Assembly (NCBI GenBank): GCA_963851405.1
Contig: CAWKPB010000004.1
Span: forward strand, 1-64,000
Length of the DNA stretch: 64,000 nt
From: JANPBY01 sp963851405
Lineage (GTDB): Bacteria; Actinomycetota; Actinomycetes; DATJPE01
Direction of reading: 5' to 3'
Part shown: piece by piece, positions 45,159 to 53,967 of the stretch
Numbering within the stretch: position 1 is the first letter of the stretch
How the letters are laid out: each line of letters starts with the position of its first letter
Made by a program: the position numbers and the translations under genes
The notes under the pieces: model-generated
Databases searched by the model: none
Told to the model about the DNA's origin: nothing
Seen by the model: the letters and a program-made list of their open reading frames with translations, nothing else

Positions 45159-46462
45159 TCGACGCTTCGACGCGTTCGCAGATCCCCGGTCAGTTCGCGC
45201 CGGTAGCCCAGCGCCCGGATGGCAGCCGTTGCCAACACGCGGACGCCGTACCCGATGGCGCGCTCGTCCACGTCGAAGGTTCCTGCATGCAGGTCCAGCC
45301 GGGGGCGGGATGACTCGGGATCATGGACGCCAAGGCGCGCATAGGACCCTGGCGCCTTCTCCACGTACCAAGCAAAGGAATCCCCACCCATCGATTGCTC
45401 CGTGGCTACGACGGCGCCATCCCCGAGAGCCTCACGGACGGCTCCTTCGAGGAGAGCCGTCGCCTCGATCGTGTTCACAACAGGGGGAACCCCGCGACGG
45501 TGGAAGACCTCCCAGTCGACACCCGTCCCACCCAGGACGCGCCCTACGGCGGCCTCGAAAATCTCGGGCGCATGCAGCCACCGCGCGAGTTCGCGGGTTC
45601 GAAGCGTGCCTCGCAACAGGCCCTGCGCGGGGATCACGTTTGCTGCGTCGCCTGCCCGGATCGCGCCAAAGACAATCTGCAGGGCGCCTTCGACGCCGCT
45701 CTCTTCGTCCAAGGCTCCCTGAAGATCGCGTACCAAATGCCCAAGCAGATCAACCAGATCGACCGTGAGATGCGGCCGGGCCGTATGTCCCCCCGGCCCG
45801 CGCAGTCGGACCTCCACCAGGTCGGCCGCCGACGTCACCTCGCCGGCCCGGGTGCCGATGGTGCCGACATCGATTTTCGGGTCACAGTGCAACCCGAAGA
45901 CAGAAGAAACGCCATCCAGCCAACCCTCGGCAATGATGTCGACGGCGCCGCCCGGCACGGACTCTTCACTCGGCTCGAAGAGGAAGCGGACGGTCCCCTT
46001 CGGCAGCTCAGGTGCCAAGGCAGCAAGGACCCGCGCGGCACCTACGACGACGGTTGTGTGGACGTCATGCCCGCAGGCATGCGCCACCCCATCGACCTGC
46101 GAGCGGTAGGTGACGTCCTTGTCGTCCTGCATGGCCAACGCGTCAAGATCCGCACGCAGGGCGACGATCGGGGCCTCGTGATCTGGTTCGGTGGACCCGC
46201 CGAGCACCAGATCACACACCAGGCCGGTGCCAACTTGAAGACGCGTGGGCATCAGCCCGAGGTCGCGCAGGTACTGGTCGACCAAGGTCGTTGTCGCGTT
46301 CTCTTCCCCGCTGAGCTCGGGGTGCGCGTGAAGGTGCCGGCGCAGCGACACCAGCAAAGCCGCATCGGCTCGAACGTGTGCCTCGATCTTGGCGCTCAGT
46401 CGCTCGCCCACTTCGGGATCCTCGGCTGTTGACGACACGTCCGGCAGCCTACGAGGCGACAT
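45155..46462 (-). CDS. M20-family amidohydrolase
   Basis: The protein is 435 residues from the ATG at 46462; further upstream the frame has no family sequence. It is a metal-dependent amidohydrolase/carboxypeptidase: LRRHLHAHPELSGEE, LRADLDALAMQD, HACGHDVHTTVVVGAA (metal His residues), FLFEPSEESVPGGA (catalytic Glu) and GPGGHTARPH in the lid. The C-terminal MGGDSFAWY and LDLHAGTFDVDERA complete the metal site. Relatives cleave N-acyl amino acids or IAA-amino acid conjugates. No signal peptide is seen. Confidence 0.9.
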   Translation of the reverse strand: MSPRRLPDVSSTAEDPEVGERLSAKIEAHVRADAALLVSLRRHLHAHPELSGEENATTTLVDQYLRDLGLMPTRLQVGTGLVCDLVLGGSTEPDHEAPIVALRADLDALAMQDDKDVTYRSQVDGVAHACGHDVHTTVVVGAARVLAALAPELPKGTVRFLFEPSEESVPGGAVDIIAEGWLDGVSSVFGLHCDPKIDVGTIGTRAGEVTSAADLVEVRLRGPGGHTARPHLTVDLVDLLGHLVRDLQGALDEESGVEGALQIVFGAIRAGDAANVIPAQGLLRGTLRTRELARWLHAPEIFEAAVGRVLGGTGVDWEVFHRRGVPPVVNTIEATALLEGAVREALGDGAVVATEQSMGGDSFAWYVEKAPGSYARLGVHDPESSRPRLDLHAGTFDVDERAIGYGVRVLATAAIRALGYRRELTGDLRTRRSVD

Positions 46463-46537
46463 CACCCGTTCGGAGCAGTGGGTCGGCGGGCTGAGATGCC
46501 GAATGACAACGATGTGATTCGCTCCCGAAAAGCTGTC

Positions 46538-46744
46538 ATGACCAACACCGCGACGACGATGGGGATGCTCCGTGATCGAGTGCCCCTCACCCTGATCATC
46601 GATTTGCTCGACCCTGCTGGTCCCCGGTCCCGGGAGATCCTGCTGGCAGAGCTCGTAGCCGATGATGTCCGCCAGGATCGGGACCAACTCAGCAAGGCCC
46701 TGCGGGCTGTCGCGGGTTTCGTCGATGACCAGGACGTTTGCTAA
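46538..46744 (+). CDS. Small conserved hypothetical protein
   Basis: The protein is 68 residues from the ATG at 46538. The sequence contains RDRVPLTLIIDLLDPAGP followed by helical REILLAELVADDVRQ. That composition and codon bias are protein-like, and I have an impression of similar small actinobacterial proteins with the DRVPLTLLIDL motif. An ATG at 46496 is also in frame, but no good ribosome-binding site decides between the starts. It is divergent from the amidohydrolase gene and just upstream of tRNA-Lys. Confidence 0.5.
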   Translation: MTNTATTMGMLRDRVPLTLIIDLLDPAGPRSREILLAELVADDVRQDRDQLSKALRAVAGFVDDQDVC

Positions 46745-46757
46745 CCTCTCGACCCAC

Positions 46758-46830
46758 GCGCCGCTAGCTCAATTGGCAGAGCAGCGGACTCTTAATCCGC
46801 GGGTTCGGGGTTCGAGTCCCTGGCGGCGCA
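46758..46830 (+). tRNA. tRNA-Lys (anticodon CTT)
   Basis: The acceptor GCGCCGC (46758-46764) pairs with GCGGCGC (46823-46829). The anticodon loop is CTCTTAA, the T-arm is CGGGGTTCGAGTCCCTG (one G-T pair) and the discriminator is A. CCA is not encoded. Confidence 0.95.
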
Positions 46831-46880
46831 CCCGTCTGTGTGTGCGCCCCCATCTGCGTGTGCGCACCCGTCTGCGCCGT
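46826..46880 (+). repeat. Three imperfect 18-bp tandem repeats after tRNA-Lys
   Basis: Units of the form GCGCACCCGTCTGTGTGT are repeated at 46826, 46844 and 46862 with a few substitutions. The first unit begins inside the tRNA 3' end. They lie in the leader of the secreted hydrolase gene. Confidence 0.6.
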
Positions 46881-47014
46881 GCGCTCTCCGGTGCCTTCCC
46901 CGGAATCGGTGTGGCTACCCGCTAGCGATCTCCGGTGCTGGCCCTCATGACCGGGACGCCTAACCCCTCCAGGCTCGGGAGTACCCAAATCCCGGCTAGT
47001 GGAGGGACATCACC

Positions 47015-49186
47015 ATGAAACACCAAGGGACCTGGCGCACGATCGGTCTGGTCGCCGCAGGAGCTGTTGCGTTGAGCATGCTTCCAGCGAGTGCGGCCGA
47101 AGCCCAGCCACAAGGAACCGCTCCCGTGCCCGCCCCGAGTCGCGGGCTGCACTCGACTGACGAGCCCACGCTGGGGCAGATTGCCGCCGCAGAGGCATCC
47201 ATCAATGCGGCGCTGCGAACTGGGACACCGCTCGTGCGTCACTCGCTCGACCGCTCAGCCAGCGGGCCTGCTTTGGCCGGCCTCGTACGATCTTCGAACC
47301 TCCGCGACAAGGCCGCCGCGAGCCTCAAGGACTGCTCGGGCCGCTACGACGGGCCGTTCATGTGCGGCTCGATCAACGTGCCGACCAGCGCCTCCAACCC
47401 CAGCCTTGGGCAACGCCGAATCGACTTCGTCTACCGACCAGCCGACGAACAGCCGGCAACCGGGGTGTCCTTGTATAGCGACGGGCCGACTCAGTCGTCG
47501 TTCTCGAAATCCTCACCCTGGAAGCCAGGCTTCTACTCGTGGGTGGCGACGGCACAAGGTGCCTTGTTCGCCACTCAGGACGTGATCCTGGTGAATACCC
47601 GAGGGACCGGACGCGACGCCGTCGACTGCCCAATGCTGCAAAGCGACGGCAACACCTTCGCCGACGCGGTCGCCGAGTGCACCCAAATCCTGGGGAGCAG
47701 TATCGACTACCTCACGACAGGTGACAGCGCCAACGACCTGGACGCTGTTCGCGCGTATCTACTCGGTCGCAAGGCCAAGATCGATCTCGTCACCATGGGC
47801 CACTCCACGGCCCTGGGCCAGGCCTATCTCGCCCGCTACCCCCAGCGGGTGCGCACGGCGGTCCTGGACGAAGCCGTCAACATCAACGCTTGGGCGGACG
47901 TCGAGATCAACGACAGCACAGCCATCGTTGGTCGAGCGTGCCGCCGATCGGCGCGGTGCTCCGCTCAGATTCACGACGCCGTCGGCCAGGTCGCCTGGCT
48001 CGCGGCCAGGGTGCGGAACAGCCCCATCGTCGGCATGTCCACGCTCTCCGACGGCACCCCGCAGCGGATCGTTCTCGGCGAGGTCGAACTGGCCCTGGGC
48101 CTGGTCGCCGCCGAACCCGGCAGCTATGCGTACGGGGCTGGCCTCGCTGCCGCGATCAAGGCGTACCGTGCCGGGGACGCAAAGCCGTTGCTGCGCATCG
48201 CCGCCAACGCGGGAATCGGCGAAGGGTTCTCCGGGCCCTACCTCACCCAGCAAGCCTGGGACGCGACCGAGGATTGGTCAGCGTCATCGTTCGCAGCCTC
48301 CAACTGCAACGAGTGGCCCACGGCGTGGGACCTGTCAGCCAACGAGACACTGCGCCGGACGCAAGCCGTGAACCGGCTTGCCGCTCAGCCAGCGGATCTC
48401 TACGGCATCTTCTCCCACGCGGTGTTCGACCTGACGACCTGGCAAGAGTGCTGGGCGTGGCCAGGACCGCAGCGGGTCAACAAGATCCAGCCGCCAGGAG
48501 TGCCCTACGCCACGGTTCCGGTGCTGGTCATGGCCGGTGACCTGAACACCGATCACCCAGCGACTGCTGCCCGTACGGTGGCCAAGCGCTACCCCAACTC
48601 CACCTTCGTGCGTATCCCGCGGGCGGGGCAGCCCGCCCTGTATTGGAGCCCGTGCGCGGGTCGCGTGATGGAACACTTCCTAGCCAAGAAGTCCGCGGGG
48701 AACACGCACTGCTCGGCCAAAGAGGGCAAAGCCGTCCTGGGGATCGGCTCGTTCCCGCGATACGTCTCCGGCGAGCAGCCGGGACGGTCCGCATCCAGGG
48801 CAGACCACAGCACCCGACACGATCGCCGGGTCGTGGCGGCTGCGGTTCACACCGGCCTCGACGCCGTCATCCAGGCCCTCGACGTCGGCGGCGAATCAGG
48901 GCCTGGCCTTCGGGGCGGAGCCTGGTCGGTCATGTTCGGGGACGAAGGCGCCACCTTCACCCTTGACGGAGCCCGGTTCGTCCGGAACGTGCGAGTGTCC
49001 GGCACGGTCGACTACAGCTGGGAGGGCGCCAACGGCCCAGCCAAGCTCAAGGTGCGCGGGCCGGGCACCGATCGCGGATCTCTGACGGTGCACTGGCCGA
49101 GCCTCTTCTCCCTGGACAACTCCAAGGCCCACGTGACGGGCCATCTCGGCGGGAGAGCCATCGACGTGAAGGTGGACATCCACTAG
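47015..49186 (+). CDS. Secreted TAP-like alpha/beta hydrolase, active site degenerate
   Basis: The protein is 723 residues. The ATG at 47015 follows GGAGGG at eight bases. A Sec signal (KHQGTWRTIGLVAAGAVALS, cleavage near ASA/AEA at about 28) leads to a tripeptidyl-aminopeptidase-like fold. The nucleophile segment reads TMGHSTALGQAYLARYPQRV, so Ser264 is present but the usual GxSxG is GHSTA. The acid is in VLVMAGDLNTDHP. The catalytic His, normally in a GAGH motif, is Gln539 (IPRAGQPALYW). About 150 extra residues form a C-terminal beta domain (DGARFVRNVRVSGTVDY; GSLTVHWP). It may be inactive or use a different base. Cysteine pairs suggest disulfides. Confidence 0.8.
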   Translation: MKHQGTWRTIGLVAAGAVALSMLPASAAEAQPQGTAPVPAPSRGLHSTDEPTLGQIAAAEASINAALRTGTPLVRHSLDRSASGPALAGLVRSSNLRDKAAASLKDCSGRYDGPFMCGSINVPTSASNPSLGQRRIDFVYRPADEQPATGVSLYSDGPTQSSFSKSSPWKPGFYSWVATAQGALFATQDVILVNTRGTGRDAVDCPMLQSDGNTFADAVAECTQILGSSIDYLTTGDSANDLDAVRAYLLGRKAKIDLVTMGHSTALGQAYLARYPQRVRTAVLDEAVNINAWADVEINDSTAIVGRACRRSARCSAQIHDAVGQVAWLAARVRNSPIVGMSTLSDGTPQRIVLGEVELALGLVAAEPGSYAYGAGLAAAIKAYRAGDAKPLLRIAANAGIGEGFSGPYLTQQAWDATEDWSASSFAASNCNEWPTAWDLSANETLRRTQAVNRLAAQPADLYGIFSHAVFDLTTWQECWAWPGPQRVNKIQPPGVPYATVPVLVMAGDLNTDHPATAARTVAKRYPNSTFVRIPRAGQPALYWSPCAGRVMEHFLAKKSAGNTHCSAKEGKAVLGIGSFPRYVSGEQPGRSASRADHSTRHDRRVVAAAVHTGLDAVIQALDVGGESGPGLRGGAWSVMFGDEGATFTLDGARFVRNVRVSGTVDYSWEGANGPAKLKVRGPGTDRGSLTVHWPSLFSLDNSKAHVTGHLGGRAIDVKVDIH

Positions 49187-49214
49187 CCACTCACCTCATG
49201 TGCCCGAAGCAAGG

Positions 49215-49244
49215 GACGACCGGCCTCCCCGGAGGCCGGTCGTC
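49215..49244 (+). terminator. Perfect terminator hairpin after the TAP-like hydrolase
   Basis: GACGACCGGCCTCC (49215-49228) pairs perfectly with GGAGGCCGGTCGTC (49231-49244) over a two-base loop, 28 bases after the stop. Its position argues against starting the kinase gene at the ATG at 49198. Confidence 0.8.
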
Positions 49245-49326
49245 CGCACGCGCGTCTATCCAAGAACCGGTAGCCAGAGGACCGGTCCAGGCGGCACCAT
49301 CAGCACGTGCCAATCGGGGCTTCATC

Positions 49327-50949
49327 GTGCGCCCCTTGAATCTCGCCTCACGGCGAGTGATCGCTCTGGGTGCAGGCACGTTGGGACTGGTGCTCGCGGC
49401 CCTCGCGGCCTTCGTTCCTTACTCCTCCTATCTCAGATCTCCGGACCTGGTCTATCTGGCGGCCGGGCTCGGCATGCTCGCCAGTGGGATCGTCCTGCTG
49501 CGCAGCGGCGCGATCGGCCTTGCGGGCTGGCTGGTCGTCGGCTCGTCCTATGCCTGGTTTGTGCCGTCGATCGACAACTCCCTTTGGGGGGCAGGGTTGC
49601 TTCATGTCGCCCTCCTCGTGCATTCCGTTGTGGTCGTGGGCTCGGCCCGGGTGAACGGCTTGATCGAACGTGCGGCTGTGGGGCTCGGGTATGTCGCGGC
49701 GTCAACCGCGGTCTTGGGCGGGTTTCGGGCAGCGCTTCCGCTGGCCGGGCTGGGCGTGGTTATCGCCGGACTGGCGACCGGGAGGGAACTGCCGGCGCGG
49801 GTTCGTCTGTTTCGGGCCGCCGCCGCGCTGGTGCTGGGAGGTGGACTGCTCGTCGACGCCGGACTTCGGTTGGCCCTCTCCGGCGCCGAACGGTGGATCG
49901 CGGTCAACCACCCGGTCGACGTCGCTGTAACGGCGGGCCTGGTCGCGCTGGCAGGGACCCAGCCGCGAAAGTGGCGGGATATCACCCTTCGGGAGAGCGG
50001 TAGTGGTGAGCTGGCCGCCACGGTGGCCGCGGAGCTGAACGTCTACGACCTTGAGGTCGCCTTGAGCGATGGAACCGGCGGCTGGCTCGAGCCACTGGGT
50101 GAGGCGAGGGATGCGCCGGATGGCGACGCAATCCTCGTGCGAGACAGCAGCGGCCGTACCTGCGCAGCGCTCGAGGGGGCTACTGCGGCCGCCGTGCCCG
50201 CAGCCGTCGCGGACCTGCTTGAGCTCGCCGCACGGAACGCTCAACTTCGGCATTCCATTCTGCGACAGGTCGACGAGCTCGAGGAATCGCGACTCAGGCT
50301 CCTCCACGCCGCCGACTCCGAGCGATCGACGCTCAGTGCACAACTGCACGGCCGCATTGTCACCGTGGTCAGCGCCATGGAGCGAGACCTCGCGAGGGAA
50401 CCGTCACTCGAGGCAGCGCGCCGACGGGCCAAAACGACCCGCACCGCCCTGAACACCATCGCCCGCGGCATCGATCCGTTGGGCCATGAGGGATCTTTGT
50501 GTACGGCTCTCAGCTCGCTCGCAGATACGGCTGCCTGCCAGATCGTGATCGAGCACTGCGACGACCCGGTGTCCGCCGAAATCGCGCGGGCACTCTGGTA
50601 CTGCTGCGCTGAGTCAGCAGCCAACACGGCCAAGCACGCCGAGGCCAGTGCCCTCACGATTGCCGTTCGCCGCGACCAGTCCACGTTGATCGCGACCATG
50701 AGCGACGACGGCATGGGCGGGGCGCGATCCGACGGCACTGGGGTCCGAGGCATCGCCGATCGGGTCGAGACCCTGGGCGGAACCTTCTCTTTGTCTTCCC
50801 CGAAGGGGATAGGTACGACGATCACCGTCGTGCTCGACGACGAGATCGGGAACTGTGGCCAGCCACAACCCGAGGTACTGGCAGCCTCGGATTCGGAGTC
50901 TTCGCAACCCTCCTACCGTCTGAGTACGACCAAGGGAGGAACGCCATGA
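49327..50949 (+). CDS. Sensor histidine kinase 1 (intact ATPase domain, variant H-box)
   Basis: The protein is 540 residues. I chose the GTG at 49327 because the ATG at 49198 would put a perfect terminator inside the gene. About seven membrane helices occupy residues 8-210. A GAF-like segment follows to about 300 and a coiled coil leads to the HisKA_3-type dimer domain. The H-box reads ERSTLSAQLHGRIV: the His (341) is kept but the following acidic residue that acts as the base (LHDG in relatives) is Gly, and the Arg-rich part is lost. The ATPase domain is intact: N-box ESAANTAKH (Asn433), G1 SDDGMGGA, G2 GVRGIADRV and G3 GIGTTI. It overlaps the lipoprotein gene by an ATGA. Confidence 0.88.
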   Translation: MRPLNLASRRVIALGAGTLGLVLAALAAFVPYSSYLRSPDLVYLAAGLGMLASGIVLLRSGAIGLAGWLVVGSSYAWFVPSIDNSLWGAGLLHVALLVHSVVVVGSARVNGLIERAAVGLGYVAASTAVLGGFRAALPLAGLGVVIAGLATGRELPARVRLFRAAAALVLGGGLLVDAGLRLALSGAERWIAVNHPVDVAVTAGLVALAGTQPRKWRDITLRESGSGELAATVAAELNVYDLEVALSDGTGGWLEPLGEARDAPDGDAILVRDSSGRTCAALEGATAAAVPAAVADLLELAARNAQLRHSILRQVDELEESRLRLLHAADSERSTLSAQLHGRIVTVVSAMERDLAREPSLEAARRRAKTTRTALNTIARGIDPLGHEGSLCTALSSLADTAACQIVIEHCDDPVSAEIARALWYCCAESAANTAKHAEASALTIAVRRDQSTLIATMSDDGMGGARSDGTGVRGIADRVETLGGTFSLSSPKGIGTTITVVLDDEIGNCGQPQPEVLAASDSESSQPSYRLSTTKGGTP

Positions 50950-52463
50950 AGCGAACCAAGCGCCTCGCGCTCGCGATGGTTTCGGTAGCTGTGGTGACAG
51001 CGTGCGGAAGCGCCGTCGGAGACGTCACACCAAACGGTGCTGTTGATGCCCCAGTCACGTTGACCGGCATCAGCTACAACGTGACCGGCCGCTCCGGGGG
51101 AGATCAGCTGGCACGGTTCAGCGAACTCGCCTCCCAGCTGTCGAACGGGTCGATCACCATCGAGGCTGGGCCAGAGCCAGACAGCGCGGCCCCAGACACC
51201 TCGGCGGATACCATCGCGATGACCAGCGATGGCCAAGCAGATCTGGCTGTGGTGTCCGCCCGCACGTTCGACACCTTGGGTGTGACGTCCTTTCAAGCAC
51301 TCCAAGCCCCGTACCTGATCACGTCGAACGAACTCGCCGATCAGGTTCTTGCCGATCCGATCGCCGAGCAGATGCTCAGCGGCACAAAGGCTCTCGGCCT
51401 GGTGGGTCTGGGGCTGGCGTTTGATTTCCTGGCCTACCCGGGCGGCTTCGATGGCCCGCTGCTGTCCCCGAATGACTACGAGGGCAAGGGGTTCCAGGTC
51501 CGACCGAGTCGGGCGAACGACCTGCTCGTTGAGGCGCTCGGCGGCACACCCGACCCACGCAACGGCCCCGATCTCGAGGCCGCAGTCGCCGACGGAGAGG
51601 TCAGCGGTAACTGGGAGCAGTTCAACGGTCTGACCACGCCCGTTGGCGGCGTCACGTACACCGCGAATGAGCCGACGTTCTTGCGCGCCAACGTGTTCGT
51701 CATCAACGAAAAGGTCTACGCGGGGCTGTCAGGCAATCAGCAACAAGCCCTGAAGGAGGCCGCTACCCAAACTCGCGACTGGATGGCGGCTCAGCACACC
51801 GACCCCGCGGTCATGGCTGAGGCCTACTGCGCAAACGGGTATGGAGACATCGCGATGGCCTCCTCTGACCAGATGCGCACGATGCATGAAGCCACCGCCC
51901 CTGTGGTCACCGCACTGGAAACCCAAGAGCTGACACGCGCGGTCGTTGCGCGAATCCGCGAACTCAGCGAGACGGTCGCTGCCCCTCCTCCCCCCAGCGC
52001 GTGCTCGGCACCGTCGACGTCCATCCCCATCCGGGCTCTCGACCCTGCCGGGGACCAGAAGGCCATCGATGGCGTGTGGCGGCACAAGGTGGACAAGGAG
52101 AACCTCCTGGACTCCGGCGTCTCGGAGCTAGACGCCACCAACAACAGCGGGACTTGGACCTGGACCTTCGATGCTGGTCGCTACCAATCCGTGGAGCCAG
52201 GAGGGAGTCGCACGTGCGAGGGCAGTTACGTCCTCAACGGCAACAAGTTCCTGCTGCGCAACGACGAGGTGGGCTGCGACCTGATTCTTCCGCTCGAGTG
52301 GAGCCGACAGAATGACCGGCTGATCTTCCAGCCTTGGCCGGGGCATCCGACCGGTCGGCCGCTGGCTGAGGGCAGCCAGCTGATGACTCCGGACGAGGAC
52401 TGGTTCGCGTTCTTCGCGGGGTTTTTCCAAGACCCGCTTACCCGCGTGGGAGATGCACCCTGA
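50946..52463 (+). CDS. TRAP-type (DctP-like) solute-binding lipoprotein with an extra C-terminal domain
   Basis: The protein is 505 residues. The ATG overlaps the kinase stop (ATGA), and a lipobox VVTAC places the lipidated Cys at 20. Residues of about 35-340 are a DctP-type binding domain: QADLAVVSARTFDTLGV, FQALQAPYLITSNELADQVL, and the signature-like FRANVFVINEKVY seen as LRANVFVINEKVYAGLS. From about 365 a separate domain starts (AIDGVWRHKVDKENLL; SGTWTWTFDAGRYQS; CEGSYVLNGNKFLLRNDE) that resembles a small lipocalin-like barrel. No DctQ or DctM membrane gene is near. Lying between two sensor kinases, it most likely presents a ligand to them instead of feeding a transporter. Confidence 0.85.
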   Translation: MKRTKRLALAMVSVAVVTACGSAVGDVTPNGAVDAPVTLTGISYNVTGRSGGDQLARFSELASQLSNGSITIEAGPEPDSAAPDTSADTIAMTSDGQADLAVVSARTFDTLGVTSFQALQAPYLITSNELADQVLADPIAEQMLSGTKALGLVGLGLAFDFLAYPGGFDGPLLSPNDYEGKGFQVRPSRANDLLVEALGGTPDPRNGPDLEAAVADGEVSGNWEQFNGLTTPVGGVTYTANEPTFLRANVFVINEKVYAGLSGNQQQALKEAATQTRDWMAAQHTDPAVMAEAYCANGYGDIAMASSDQMRTMHEATAPVVTALETQELTRAVVARIRELSETVAAPPPPSACSAPSTSIPIRALDPAGDQKAIDGVWRHKVDKENLLDSGVSELDATNNSGTWTWTFDAGRYQSVEPGGSRTCEGSYVLNGNKFLLRNDEVGCDLILPLEWSRQNDRLIFQPWPGHPTGRPLAEGSQLMTPDEDWFAFFAGFFQDPLTRVGDAP

Positions 52464-53967
52464 CGTGACTGCGCTTGCCTTGGCCCTCGCCGCCGCGTTG
52501 TTCATACTCAGCGCGGCGGCGCTGGCCGTGCGCGAATGGCGGCTGGGTGTGGCCGGGTTGATCCTCGGGGCGGCCCTCGTGGTGCTGGCCGCAGAGGGTG
52601 ATCTAGCCGCGCCAGAGTCCGCCGCGTTCATCGGCGCGGCCGCCGCCCCCTTGCTTGCTCCGATCGCGGCCTGGGCCTGCGTGCGCCCCAGACCCCTGAT
52701 CTGGGCTGCACTGGCCTGCGCGGTGGTGGCAGGCCCGCTGCGCACCCTCCTCTATGACCCCTTCTACGACCCGCTGTGCCTCACTGCCTGCCCACCGAAC
52801 CCACTCGCCCTCGTGCACGTCGGGCCGTCGGTGCACACAGGGTTGCTCGCCACCGGCCTCGCGGCCGCCCTCAGCCTCGCCCTGGCATCCGTCTGGGGGC
52901 CGAACCGGCTCATTCTCTCCGTTCTAGCCGTCACCTCAGCAACCGTGGCCGCCGAGCCAGCGCTCGCGTTGGAGGTCGCTCTTGTCTGCGGTGCACTCGT
53001 CCTGGTGTTGGGAGGCTCCACCGTGGCCCGCCGGCTCGAGTCACGGGCTCGCTTGACTGAGCTGGCTCGCGCCCTGGACGCAGCCGTGGACATCGAGACT
53101 TCGCTGCGGGGGACGACCGGTGACCCTGGCCTCACGATCTCCTACCAGTTGGAGCCTGGCTGGTTCTTCGATCGAGCTGGCCGACCAGATCACGGGGTGC
53201 ACCCCGAACAGACCTCCGTCGACATCATCGGACCACAGGGAGTCGTGGCGCGGGTTCATCACGACGCCAAGCTCAAAGACCTAGACGCACTCGGAGCTGC
53301 CATCGTCGGCCCCGCGCGCGTGGCCCTCGACAACGGCCGCCTCGAGGCGCAGGTCCATCGGCATGCCTCGCAGCTTGAAGCCTCGCGACGTCGGATCGTC
53401 GTGCACGCAGATGCCGAACGCCGACGGCTGGAGCGTGACCTGCACGATGGTGCGCAACAACATCTACTCGCTTTGGGATTGACCCTGCAGCAGGCTCTCG
53501 ACTCGCGTCCAGGGGCGCACGAACAGGATCTGCTCCATCGTTGCCTAGCCACGACCCACCTCGCATTGTCCGAGCTCCGCGACCTCTCCCACGGCTTCTA
53601 CCCTGCCTCGCTGCACCAGACCGGGCTTCACCACGCGATGGACGGCGTGGTCGACCGATCGCCCGTCCCCCTCACGATCAGGTCAGTTCCTGAGGAGCGC
53701 CTCCCGGCGGACGTGGAGCGAGCCCTATATCTGCTCGTCTCGCGCATCGCCTCGGCGGCACGAAGGCCGGTCGCGGTTACCTTCACCGCGACAGCCGACT
53801 CCGTCGAAGTGACGGCCATCGGCAGTTCCCTCCCGACAGGCGTGATCCGCGATGTATTCGCGGTTCTAGGTGGATCGCTGGTCGAACTAGACGGCGCACG
53901 TACTGGGACCCCCGGAATTCACGGCACACTTCCCCTCGTGGCCAAAACCCCAGTGAACGTCACATGA
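52453..53967 (+). CDS. Sensor histidine kinase 2 (canonical H-box, degenerate ATPase domain)
   Basis: The protein is 504 residues and overlaps the lipoprotein gene end. A GTG at 52465, one base after that stop and 12 bases from GGGAG, is an equally good start. About six membrane helices fill residues 5-190. The HisKA_3 dimer domain is textbook: HADAERRRLERDLHDGAQQHLLALGL with His331 and the following Asp. The C-terminal region keeps the length and some strands of an HATPase domain but not its chemistry. The N-box is replaced by LLVSRIASAARRP, the DDGxGG box by TAIGSSLPTG, and the GLRG box by VIRDVFAVLGG. It is unlikely to bind ATP, so its His would need phosphate from elsewhere. It overlaps the regulator gene by an ATGA. 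Confidence 0.87.
   Translation: MHPDVTALALALAAALFILSAAALAVREWRLGVAGLILGAALVVLAAEGDLAAPESAAFIGAAAAPLLAPIAAWACVRPRPLIWAALACAVVAGPLRTLLYDPFYDPLCLTACPPNPLALVHVGPSVHTGLLATGLAAALSLALASVWGPNRLILSVLAVTSATVAAEPALALEVALVCGALVLVLGGSTVARRLESRARLTELARALDAAVDIETSLRGTTGDPGLTISYQLEPGWFFDRAGRPDHGVHPEQTSVDIIGPQGVVARVHHDAKLKDLDALGAAIVGPARVALDNGRLEAQVHRHASQLEASRRRIVVHADAERRRLERDLHDGAQQHLLALGLTLQQALDSRPGAHEQDLLHRCLATTHLALSELRDLSHGFYPASLHQTGLHHAMDGVVDRSPVPLTIRSVPEERLPADVERALYLLVSRIASAARRPVAVTFTATADSVEVTAIGSSLPTGVIRDVFAVLGGSLVELDGARTGTPGIHGTLPLVAKTPVNVT

Noticed and set aside
45323..46432. 369-codon open frame antisense to the amidohydrolase
   Set aside because: The M20 metal-site motifs are on the minus strand, and the plus frame is a shadow.
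49198..49326. Upstream ATG start for kinase 1
   Set aside because: It would place a perfect 14-bp terminator hairpin inside the coding region and add an Arg/Ala/Pro-rich stretch unlike the family.
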